DNA of 5,889 bases, taken from assembly GCA_023435825.1 (NCBI GenBank), contig JAEZMB010000224.1:1-5889 (forward strand), written 5' to 3'. The DNA is from Pseudomonadota bacterium. GTDB lineage: Bacteria > Desulfobacterota > Desulfovibrionia > Desulfovibrionales > Desulfovibrionaceae. Shown here in pieces: positions 1 to 5,435 of this stretch. The translations under genes were made by a program, and so were the position numbers. The notes under the pieces are model-generated. The model was not told where the DNA came from. It saw nothing but the letters and a program-made list of their open reading frames with translations, and did no database searches. How positions within the stretch are numbered: the first letter of the stretch is position 1; each line of letters starts with the position of its first letter.

Positions 1-34
1 CCCCCCCGCCGCGGGGGGGGCGCGGGCCCCCCCC
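1..34. repeat. G/C homopolymer tracts forming inverted repeats
   Basis: Thirty-four consecutive bases are only G or C: C7 at 1-7, G8 at 13-20 and C8 at 27-34. The G8 can pair with the C8 across a 6-base loop (21-26), or with the C7 across a 5-base spacer (8-12), so two mutually exclusive hairpins are possible. The block ends about 20 bases before the start codon at 54. It could be the remains of an intrinsic terminator of a gene to the left, a slippage-prone tract, or a sequencing or assembly artefact, since homopolymers of this kind are error-prone. The window edge prevents a decision. Confidence 0.6.
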
Positions 35-53
35 GCCTGCTCCTTGGAAAGCC

Positions 54-437
54 ATGAACCCTCGGGAACCGGCCCTCCCCTGCCCCTATGACACCGACGA
101 TGAAGCTCCCCATCCCCTCGATCGCCTGCCCCCGGACCATCCCGTCTGGATAGGGCTGCTGCTGGGGCAAAAGAAGGTCTCGCCGCGCTTCATGGCGGCC
201 AGGATACTGCTCGCCCAACTAACCCGGAACACCCGGAACGATCCGACGCCCGAGACGCTGGGCGAAAGCATCCTCAGCCTGCACGGCGTCTATGCCAGAA
301 ACCGAAACATGCCGTGCGCCAGGGAAGACCTGGCCGGTTTTCTGGCGGACTGGCGCGACCAGTCCGGCCAGCCCCCGCCGCAGCGGATTGCCCCGGGGGA
401 AATGCTCCCGGACGCGGCGGGAAGCCCCCCTGCCTAA
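54..437 (+). CDS. Uncharacterised 127-residue protein
   Basis: I do not recognise a family. The ATG at 54 is preceded by a weak GGAAAG (46-51) only two bases away, so the start is tentative. The protein has a proline- and acid-rich N-terminus (residues ~1-30), then a predicted helical middle. That middle has a hydrophobic patch (VWIGLLLGQKK, about 31-41), a basic amphipathic stretch (RFMAARILLAQLTRNTRN, about 45-62) and a Trp-containing helix near FLADWRD (about 95-101). The tail is Pro/Ala-rich. There is no signal peptide or clear transmembrane helix, so it is probably cytoplasmic. Codon third positions are strongly G/C, like the neighbours, and the composition looks like a real protein. The stop (TAA, 435-437) lies 45 bp from the stop of the convergent deacylase gene. 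A lineage-restricted hypothetical protein is most likely. Confidence 0.6.
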   Translation: MNPREPALPCPYDTDDEAPHPLDRLPPDHPVWIGLLLGQKKVSPRFMAARILLAQLTRNTRNDPTPETLGESILSLHGVYARNRNMPCAREDLAGFLADWRDQSGQPPPQRIAPGEMLPDAAGSPPA

Positions 438-482
438 GGCCTCGATTGGCCTCCCTGGCAATGCCTCGTTGGAACAGGGGGA

Positions 483-956
483 TCAGGCCAACAGCGGCAC
501 GGTCACGGCCTCCAGCACCCGCGCGGCCTCGGCCGGGGACAGGCGGACCATGACGCCGCGCTGGCCGGCGTTGATGATGACGTAAGGTTCGTCCAGCGCC
601 GCCGCCTCGATGGCCACGGGCAGGCGTTTTTTCGCGCCAAAGGGGCTGATGCCGCCCACGTGGTAGCCGGTGGCCTTTTCCGCTTCGGCCGGCGGCATCA
701 TGGTCGCGGCCTTGCCGCCAAAGGCGGCGGCCACGCGCTTCATGGACAGCTCGCCGTCGGAGGGGACCACGCAGCAGGCCGGCTTGCCGTCCACCAGCAC
801 CATGAGGGTCTTGAGCACCCGCGAGGGCGGTTCGCCGATGGCGGCGGCGGCTTGCAGGCCGATGCGCTCGGCTCCGGACTGGTAGTCGTAGGTGAGAACG
901 TCAAAGGCCGCGCCGGCCTTGTGAAGGGCCTGGGTGGCCCGGGTGGTCTTGGACAT
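483..956 (-). CDS. ybaK: Cys-tRNA(Pro)/Cys-tRNA(Cys) deacylase, YbaK/EbsC type
   Basis: This 157-residue protein, close to the usual YbaK length, hydrolyses Cys-tRNA(Pro) formed when prolyl-tRNA synthetase mischarges cysteine. It is a trans-editing factor in the cytoplasm. The sequence shows the family pattern: PSRVLKTL at residues 44-51, whose Lys49 should correspond to the essential lysine of characterised YbaK (inferred by alignment from memory); a GELSMKRVA segment (68-76); and TGYHVGGISPFGAKKRLP (96-113), the hallmark GYxVGGxSPxG loop. The C-terminal segment INAGQRGVMVRLSP is also typical. The start at 956 is chosen because GGGAG (965-969) sits 8 bases upstream and the protein begins in the family's normal place. 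An in-frame upstream ATG at 1001 would add 15 residues unlike the family and would overlap the proposed -10. The gene stands alone, divergent from the DUF429-type gene. Confidence 0.93.
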   Translation of the reverse strand: MSKTTRATQALHKAGAAFDVLTYDYQSGAERIGLQAAAAIGEPPSRVLKTLMVLVDGKPACCVVPSDGELSMKRVAAAFGGKAATMMPPAEAEKATGYHVGGISPFGAKKRLPVAIEAAALDEPYVIINAGQRGVMVRLSPAEAARVLEAVTVPLLA

Positions 957-989
957 GTCGTGCGCTCCCGTGCGTCTTTGCGCTGCCCC

Positions 990-1018
990 GGGATAGCCCA
1001 TCGACCGGACGGCGGCAA
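990..1018 (-). promoter_or_regulatory. Putative sigma-70-type promoter of ybaK
   Basis: Read on the - strand, TTGCCG (1013-1018, four of six bases of the -35 consensus) is followed after exactly 17 bp by TATCCC (990-995, three of six of the -10 consensus). Transcription would begin about 30 bp before the start codon, leaving room for the GGGAG ribosome binding site. The spacing is ideal but the hexamers are weak, and matches of this quality are common by chance. Confidence 0.4.
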
Positions 1019-1240
1019 GGCAGGCCGGGCGGCGGAGCGGTCCTGGGCGCTACCCTGCCTGCGCCGGGCGGCCCCGGTCGTACCGTGAACCCGCCTGGTG
1101 CCCATGGCTCCCCGCGGCCTGCCCCGGGCGGACCTCGTGCCGCGCTTGCGTCTGCCTTCCGGTCGAATACGCCGCATGCCGACGCGCCCGCCTGTCCGTC
1201 CGCCCTATACGCCACCGCCGCGAACCGGTATGGTCGGACC

Positions 1241-1246
1241 AAGGAG
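1241..1246 (+). promoter_or_regulatory. Ribosome binding site deciding the start at 1254
   Basis: AAGGAG lies 7 bases upstream of the ATG at 1254. It is the strongest Shine-Dalgarno match on this strand and selects that ATG over in-frame ATGs at 1098, 1104, 1176 and 1230, which would add a Pro/Arg-rich, low-complexity N-terminus. Confidence 0.8.
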
Positions 1247-1253
1247 CGCCGCC

Positions 1254-2093
1254 ATGTCTGTTTGTCCGTCCGATCCCCCAAGGCTGCGCCTCGTGCCCAA
1301 GCCCGAGAAAAAGCCTCGTTTCGCCCGCTACATCGGCATCGACTACTCCGGAGCCGAGGTCCCCACTTCCCCATTGAAGGGCCTTCGCGCCTACGTGGCT
1401 GTGGGCGACGATGCGCCCAAGGAAGCAACCACCACCGAACCGGGCCGCAAATACTGGTGCCGTCAGGCGCTGACCGGCTGGCTCACCCAGCGCCTGAGCG
1501 AAGACATCCCGACCCTGGTCGGCCTGGACCACGGATTTTCCTTTCCCCTGGCCTACTTCGAACAATACGGGCTGCCCAACGACTGGCCGGCCTTTCTCGA
1601 CGACTTCGCCGCCCATTGGCCCACGGACGAACCCTTCATGTACGTGGATTTCGTGCGCGACGGCGCGTTTGGCGACGGCGCGGCCCGCATGGGCAGTTCG
1701 CGCTGGCGGCGGCTGTGCGAGATCCGCACCGGCCGGGCCAAGTCGGTATTTCATTTCGACGTGCCCGGGTCGGTGGCCAAGTCCACCTTCGCCGGCCTGA
1801 CCCAGTTGCGGCGCATCCGCCGGGAGGTCGCCCGGCCGCTGCACTGCTGGCCCTTCGACGGTTTTTGGCCGCCGGCCGGGGCGTCGGTTGTGGCCGAAGC
1901 CTATCCGTCCCTGGTCAGCCACCTCTACCCCCGTGACGGCCGCACCCCGGACCAGCACGACGCGTACAGCCTGTGCGCCTGGCTCCAGGCCACGGACCGG
2001 GCCGGACGGCTGGGCGCGTTCCTGGAGCCGCCCCTCAGCGAAACCGAACGCGAGGCCGTCGCCTGCGAAGGCTGGATTCTCGGCCTGGCCTGA
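1254..2093 (+). CDS. DUF429-type protein, predicted RNase H-fold nuclease
   Basis: A 279-residue cytoplasmic protein with no signal peptide. Its motif series resembles the DUF429 family, predicted to adopt an RNase H-like fold. YIGIDYSG (26-33, Asp30) would be the first beta strand; LVGLDHGFSFP (88-98, Asp92) the middle acidic strand; VVAEAYPSL (212-220, Glu215) matches the family's E-x-[HY]-P element; and DQHDAYSLCAWL (233-244, Asp236) the last acidic helix. All four candidate metal-binding acids are present, so the protein looks active, but no substrate or pathway is known to me. Residues 99-200 form a larger than usual middle section rich in Trp, Phe and Arg (for example GSSRWRRLCEIRTG at 147-160), which may bind nucleic acid. 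The gene is divergent from ybaK and stands alone before a probable terminator at 2161. I am fairly sure of the fold and have no evidence for function. Confidence 0.8.
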   Translation: MSVCPSDPPRLRLVPKPEKKPRFARYIGIDYSGAEVPTSPLKGLRAYVAVGDDAPKEATTTEPGRKYWCRQALTGWLTQRLSEDIPTLVGLDHGFSFPLAYFEQYGLPNDWPAFLDDFAAHWPTDEPFMYVDFVRDGAFGDGAARMGSSRWRRLCEIRTGRAKSVFHFDVPGSVAKSTFAGLTQLRRIRREVARPLHCWPFDGFWPPAGASVVAEAYPSLVSHLYPRDGRTPDQHDAYSLCAWLQATDRAGRLGAFLEPPLSETEREAVACEGWILGLA

Positions 2094-2115
2094 GCCGTCG
2101 CGGTCTTCCCACCGT

Positions 2116-2153
2116 TTGGGCCGTGTTTACCGGGGCGTGCGCCAACGGCCCAA
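2116..2153. repeat. 9-bp perfect inverted repeat in the convergent gap
   Basis: TTGGGCCGT (2116-2124) is exactly complementary to ACGGCCCAA (2145-2153), separated by 20 bases that contain a further short GGCG/CGCC pairing. Neither side is followed by a T-tract, so it is not a standard intrinsic terminator by itself. It sits 23 bp after the DUF429-type stop codon and just before the terminator at 2159-2192. It may stabilise the 3' end of that mRNA. Confidence 0.55.
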
Positions 2154-2158
2154 CAACG

Positions 2159-2192
2159 AAGCGGGACGTCCGAAACCGGACGCCCCGCTTTC
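2159..2192. terminator. Probable bidirectional intrinsic terminator
   Basis: GCGGGACGTCCG (2161-2172) pairs with CGGACGCCCCGC (2177-2188) across a four-base AAAC loop, with one imperfect pair (A-C in + strand RNA, G-U wobble in - strand RNA). The flanking AA (2159-2160) and TT (2189-2190) extend the stem. In the + direction the stem is followed by TTTCC; in the - direction by TTCGTTGTTG. Both U-tracts are modest. It lies between the convergent ends of the DUF429-type gene (stop at 2093) and the small exported protein gene (stop at 2219), the expected place for a shared terminator. Confidence 0.75.
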
Positions 2193-2218
2193 CTGAAGGG
2201 TTCCCAGCAGAAAGAGCA

Positions 2219-2539
2219 CTAGCGCGCGTCGTCCGCCTCATCCGGGTTAGCCGACGATCCGTCCTTCCCGTCCTCGAAGACGATCACGTAGGCCTTCTCG
2301 GATTGCCGCAAGGCATACCCCGTGGATGTGCCCATGGGCCGGCGTTCGAGGACGGCGCTGACGCCGTCCTTGACCAGAAACGATGCTTCTTCGCCCAAAG
2401 GGGCCTCGGAGAAGCCGCTTTCACAGGTGATCGTGCCGTCGGCGTGGCCCAGGCAGGTGGAAAACGCCTGACGAGCCAGGACCGGAACAGGCGTTGTCAG
2501 AATCAGGAAGGCGATTCCAACAACCAGTCGTTTTTTCAT
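2219..2539 (-). CDS. Small exported protein with two cysteines, downstream of feoB
   Basis: A 106-residue precursor that I cannot place in a named family. Residues 1-22 form a classic Sec signal peptide: KKR, then a hydrophobic core VVGIAFLIL, then a VLA cleavage site before RQAF, giving a mature periplasmic protein of about 84 residues. The mature part has Cys29 and Cys39 flanking a Gly/His/Asp turn (CLGHADGTITC), suited to a disulfide or metal site, a predicted beta-rich middle, AYVIVFEDG near residues 88-96, and an acidic tail. The ATG at 2539 gives the cleanest signal peptide. No strong ribosome binding site is visible there, and an ATG at 2554 would add MGWAA. The gene follows feoB on the same strand after 85 bp, with no terminator that I can see between, so it is probably the last gene of the feo operon and may assist periplasmic iron handling. 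That role is inferred from position only. Confidence 0.75.
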   Translation of the reverse strand: MKKRLVVGIAFLILTTPVPVLARQAFSTCLGHADGTITCESGFSEAPLGEEASFLVKDGVSAVLERRPMGTSTGYALRQSEKAYVIVFEDGKDGSSANPDEADDAR

Positions 2540-2554
2540 GGCGGCCCATCCCAA

Positions 2555-2571
2555 CCCGGGCCTCGTCCGGG
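2555..2571. repeat. Short GC hairpin between feoB and the exported protein gene
   Basis: CCCGG (2555-2559) and CCGGG (2567-2571) form a 5-bp stem with a 7-base loop. In - strand RNA it is followed by UUGGGAUGGG rather than a U-tract, so it is not a convincing terminator. It lies 16-32 bases upstream of the exported protein's start codon and could influence its translation or mark an mRNA processing point. Confidence 0.35.
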
Positions 2572-2624
2572 CGCTTTATGGTTTGCCGCACAGCTCCTCG
2601 CCGCCGCGACCGCGAAGGCAGGCT

Positions 2625-5135
2625 TCAGGCATGTTGCGTTGCCTGACGGATCGGGCCGGCCGGCCGGGACACGTTCCCTGGCCGATGCGGCACAAGGCCG
2701 GCCACCACGGTGGCGGCCACAGCCAGGCCGTAGAAACTCCACATGGCGGTCAGGCCGTCCAGGCCAAGCAGCCGGCTGCCCGTGAACACGACGCTGGCCA
2801 CCACAATGCCAAGGACCATGGGATAGACGATGGCCAGGGCCATCCAACGCATCTGGCCGGTCTGGATCTTGATCATCATGGAGGTGGCCATGCAGGGCGG
2901 ATACAGGGCCATGAAGAGCATCAGGGCCAGGGCGTGCAGGGGCGTGAAGTCGATCTCGCCCTTGCGCATGGCCTCGACCAGGGATTCGGTGTTTTCGTCG
3001 CCGGCTTCGAGCCGGTAGATCGCGCCCAGGGTGGCCACGGCCGATTCCTTGGCGGCAAAGGCCGAAAGCAAGGCGGCGTTGATGCGCCAGTTGAAGCCGG
3101 CGAACTGGGTGACCGGCTCCAGGAAGCGGCCGAGCATACCGAGAAAACTCGTTTCCAGGCGCTCCTGGCGCATCTCCAGGCTGATGGCGTCACGGGTGGC
3201 GGCAAAGGCCGCCACGGCACTTTGGGCCGGTTGGTCCCCGGGAGCGTCGCCGGGATGCAGTAAGGCAAAAAACACCGGATTTTCCTGGCGAAATGTCGCA
3301 TCCACGGCTGCGGCCGCCTCGGCGTCCTCTTCCTCGCCGCCCGCTTCGTCGTAGGCTTCCTCATAGCGCAGGTAGCCAAGCAGCCCCTCGCCGGCCAGGG
3401 CCGGGGCGAAGCGCGTGCCGGCCAGGGCGGCGTCAAGTTCGACGCGGGCGTCCTGAAGGCGGGCCTCGTAGGCGGCCTTGTGCTCCCGGCTGATGCCCGG
3501 GAACTGGAGCAGCACGAAAACGAGGATGGTGACGGCGGCCACGATGGTGACGATCTTGCGGATGAAAAGCGTCACCTTCTCAACCGTGCGTGTCAGCAGA
3601 TTGCGCAGGGTCGGCAGGTGGTAAGGCGACATTTCCATGATAAACGGGGCGCTTTCATGCTTGGACAGCACGGACCCGGACAATATCCGGGCTATGGGCA
3701 GAGCCATGAACAACGTCACCGTGGAGATGAAAAAGATGGTCGAGCCGACATGCTCCGGAAAAAACGCGCTGACAAGCAGGACATACAGCGGCACCTTGGC
3801 CAGACAGTTCATGAGCGGGATGACCAGGATGGTGGCCAGGCGCGACTTGTCGTCGGGAATGGACTTGCAGGCCATGACCCCGGGCACGCAGCAGCCGCCG
3901 AGATAGACGCCGGCCAGCACCATGGGCAGTGTCGACTGCCCGTGCAGGCCGTAGGACCGGAAAAGCCGGTCCAGGATAAACGCCATGCGCGGCAGGTAGC
4001 CGGAGTCCTCCAGGATGGCCACGCAGAAAAACAGCAGGAAAAAGACCGGCACGTATTCGAGCAGGGAATTGACGGAATCCACCACCCACAGCCCAAGGGA
4101 GCGCGAGAGTGGGTCTTCGAGCATCCCGGCCGGCGGGAGCAGATCGCCCATGAAGGTTTTGCTCGCGCCCAGAAGCGGCGAGATATAGGCAATGCAGTGC
4201 TCGCCCCCGACAATGGAGATCTGGTAGAGCACGAGCAGGATGGCGACCAGGATCACCGGGCCGAGGATCTTGTGGCACAGCACGGCGTCGATGGCGTCGG
4301 TGCGGGTCCGCTCGCGGCCGGCGGATCGGATCACGGCGGCCTGGGCCAGATCCCGGGCCAATCGGCGGCGGGCCAGGGCGGCGAAGACCTGGACGGTTTC
4401 GCCGGTCTCCCGGCCAAACGCCTGGCGAAGCTCGTCCACGAGCGCAAACAGGCGCGCGGGATGAAAAAACGCCTCGCCCACGAACTCCGTGACGCCAGCG
4501 TCGGCCTCCAGGAGCCGCACCGCCAACCAACGCCGGGAGACGCCCAGGTCGCCGCCTTCGGCCAGCAGTTCCTCCACGGCCCGGACATGGGGTTCGAGAA
4601 GGCCGTAGTCCACCCTAAACGGTTCGTCCTTGGGCGGCTGTTCCAGGGCTTGCAGCATGGCCTCGGACAATGCGGCCCGGCCCTGGCCCTTGCGGCCGAC
4701 GCCGGTGGAGACCGGCACGCCCAGTCGGGCCGAAAGCGCCTCGGGATCGAACTCCTGGCCCCGACGGGCGGCCACGTCCATCATGTTGCAATGGACCACC
4801 ACGTTGGCTTCCAGTTCCAGCAGTTCCACGGTCAGGCACAGATGACGGCGCAGGTTGGAGGCGTCGATGACGTTGACCACCACCCGGGGATGGTCAAAAA
4901 GCAGAAAATCCCGGGTGACGCGCTCTTCCGGGGAGTAGGCACTGACGGAATAGGCACCGGGCAGGTCCACCAGTTCGCAGGCGTTGCTCCCGAGCTTGAA
5001 GTGTCCCGACTTCTTTTCCACGGTGACGCCGGGAAAGTTGGCCACGTACTGGCGCGCGCCGGTCAGCATGTTGAACACCGTGGACTTGCCGCAGTTGGGC
5101 TGGCCGGCCAGGGCGGCGAGAACGCGCGCGCTCAT
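2625..5135 (-). CDS. feoB: Ferrous iron transport protein B (GTPase and channel)
   Basis: An 836-residue inner-membrane Fe(II) transporter, longer than the ~770 residues of E. coli FeoB. The N-terminal G domain is complete: G1 GQPNCGKS (11-18, with Asn14 at the position linked to K+-activated hydrolysis), G2 FPGVT (34-38), G3 DLPG (57-60), G4 NMMD (117-120) and G5 around STGVGRKG (143-150). A helical linker domain follows to about 285, then the membrane region. This has a first helix at about 288-306, EDSGYLPRMAF (375-385), a first gate GGCCVPGVMA (413-422), a second repeat with AAKESAVATLGAIY (694-707) and PPCMATSMM (746-754, Cys748). Residues 543-661 form an unusually long acidic loop between membrane segments. 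The start is fixed by GAGGTGG (5143-5149) seven bases upstream. The ATG overlaps the feoA stop as ATGA, implying translational coupling. Confidence 0.97.
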   Translation of the reverse strand: MSARVLAALAGQPNCGKSTVFNMLTGARQYVANFPGVTVEKKSGHFKLGSNACELVDLPGAYSVSAYSPEERVTRDFLLFDHPRVVVNVIDASNLRRHLCLTVELLELEANVVVHCNMMDVAARRGQEFDPEALSARLGVPVSTGVGRKGQGRAALSEAMLQALEQPPKDEPFRVDYGLLEPHVRAVEELLAEGGDLGVSRRWLAVRLLEADAGVTEFVGEAFFHPARLFALVDELRQAFGRETGETVQVFAALARRRLARDLAQAAVIRSAGRERTRTDAIDAVLCHKILGPVILVAILLVLYQISIVGGEHCIAYISPLLGASKTFMGDLLPPAGMLEDPLSRSLGLWVVDSVNSLLEYVPVFFLLFFCVAILEDSGYLPRMAFILDRLFRSYGLHGQSTLPMVLAGVYLGGCCVPGVMACKSIPDDKSRLATILVIPLMNCLAKVPLYVLLVSAFFPEHVGSTIFFISTVTLFMALPIARILSGSVLSKHESAPFIMEMSPYHLPTLRNLLTRTVEKVTLFIRKIVTIVAAVTILVFVLLQFPGISREHKAAYEARLQDARVELDAALAGTRFAPALAGEGLLGYLRYEEAYDEAGGEEEDAEAAAAVDATFRQENPVFFALLHPGDAPGDQPAQSAVAAFAATRDAISLEMRQERLETSFLGMLGRFLEPVTQFAGFNWRINAALLSAFAAKESAVATLGAIYRLEAGDENTESLVEAMRKGEIDFTPLHALALMLFMALYPPCMATSMMIKIQTGQMRWMALAIVYPMVLGIVVASVVFTGSRLLGLDGLTAMWSFYGLAVAATVVAGLVPHRPGNVSRPAGPIRQATQHA

Positions 5136-5383
5136 TTTGCCGCCACCTCGACCAGGGAGGCCTCGCTGCGCCTCAGGCTGACCAGAAAACCATCAATCTT
5201 GATCTCGATGGGGTCGCGTAGCGGCGCGCTTCGCACCACCGTCACCGCCTCCCCTGGCACAAGCCCCAGATCGCCCAGGCGCTGCCCCAGGCAACCATCG
5301 CAACCCACCCGGATCACCGTGCACCGCCCGCCCGGGGCAACAGCCCCCAGATGCGTGCGCTTGTCGTCGTCGTGCCTGTCCAT
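5132..5383 (-). CDS. feoA: Ferrous iron transport protein A
   Basis: An 83-residue cytoplasmic protein with the FeoA SH3-like fold, thought to bind the cytoplasmic side of FeoB and support Fe(II) uptake. After a short charged N-terminus (MDRHDDDKR), the domain runs from LGAVAPGGRCTVIRV (12-26) through the family hallmark QRLGDLGLVPGEAVTV (34-49) to DPIEIKIDGFLVSLRRSEASLVEV (57-80). Cys28 and Cys31 form a CxxC just before the conserved QRL segment; whether they bind metal is unknown. The ATG at 5383 is chosen because GGGAGG (5388-5393) lies four bases upstream and the domain begins normally. Longer in-frame readings run into the chemoreceptor gene in the wrong frame. It is the first gene of the operon and shares ATGA with feoB. 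A Fur-like site and a hairpin lie just upstream. Confidence 0.95.
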   Translation of the reverse strand: MDRHDDDKRTHLGAVAPGGRCTVIRVGCDGCLGQRLGDLGLVPGEAVTVVRSAPLRDPIEIKIDGFLVSLRRSEASLVEVAAK

Positions 5384-5396
5384 GCGTCCTCCCGAA

Positions 5397-5418
5397 CAAG
5401 CCTGGGGCTTGGTTTTTT
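5397..5418 (+). terminator. Hairpin plus T6 in the feoA leader, terminator on the + strand
   Basis: CAAGCC (5397-5402) and GGCTTG (5406-5411) form a 6-bp stem with a 3-base loop, followed by G and then TTTTTT (5413-5418). Read on the + strand this is a compact intrinsic terminator. In the direction of feoA the same hairpin has the A-tract before it and only UUC after it, so it should terminate weakly at best. Its edge is then three bases from the feoA ribosome binding site. No + strand gene ends here, so the intended transcript would be antisense to feoAB. Otherwise the structure acts at the RNA level in the feoA leader or ends the chemoreceptor transcript inefficiently. Confidence 0.55.
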
Positions 5419-5432
5419 GAAAATGACTGTAA
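5418..5432 (-). promoter_or_regulatory. Candidate Fur operator upstream of feoA
   Basis: The + strand reads TGAAAATGACTGTAA, flanked by T and A. Against the Fur motif I recall for Desulfovibrio, WTGAAAATNATTTTCAW, it matches the whole left half and 4 of 7 bases of the right half (11 of 14 core bases, plus both outer W positions). It lies 35-49 bp before the feoA start, in the only AT-rich stretch of the gap, where iron-dependent repression by Fur would be expected. An overlapping imperfect palindrome TGTAA-N7-TTACA (5428-5444) is also present. I could not assign -35/-10 hexamers with confidence. The consensus is from memory, so this is a candidate only. Confidence 0.45.
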
Positions 5433-5435
5433 AAT

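Larger units (their letters stand above)
957..1253. other. Divergent intergenic region
   Basis: This stretch of about 297 bp separates two divergent genes and must hold both their promoters. On the - strand I see a plausible promoter for ybaK (990-1018) and its ribosome binding site (965-969). On the + strand I see only the ribosome binding site at 1241-1246 and, directly before it, a short palindrome TGGTCGGACCA (1231-1241). The only + strand promoter-like pair I found, TTGCGT (1146-1151) and TACGCC (1168-1173) with 16 bp between, is too weak to call. Reading frames open through this stretch look like chance openings in GC-rich DNA. Confidence 0.5.

Noticed and set aside
437..452. AGGCC/GGCCT inverted repeat in the 45-bp gap between the first gene and ybaK, considered as a terminator.
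   Set aside because: The stem is only 5 bp and neither side has a T-tract, so it is too weak to call.
1231..1241. TGGTCGGACCA palindrome just before the ribosome binding site of the DUF429-type gene, considered as an operator.
   Set aside because: It is short, matches no operator I know, and could easily occur by chance in this composition.
1050..1958. A 302-codon open frame on the - strand and an 283-codon frame on the + strand across the DUF429-type gene.
   Set aside because: Both are shadows in low-complexity Arg/Gly/Pro-rich frames. The frame starting at 1254 has a strong ribosome binding site and family motifs.
2538..3263. A 241-codon open frame on the + strand over the 3' end of feoB.
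   Set aside because: It is antisense to conserved FeoB C-terminal sequence, with His/Gly-rich composition and no ribosome binding site noted.
3480..5420. A 646-codon open frame on the + strand opposite feoB and feoA.
   Set aside because: Its translation is rich in His, Gln, Gly and Asp without recognisable domains, as expected for the antisense of a GC-biased gene. FeoB and FeoA on the other strand have complete family motifs.
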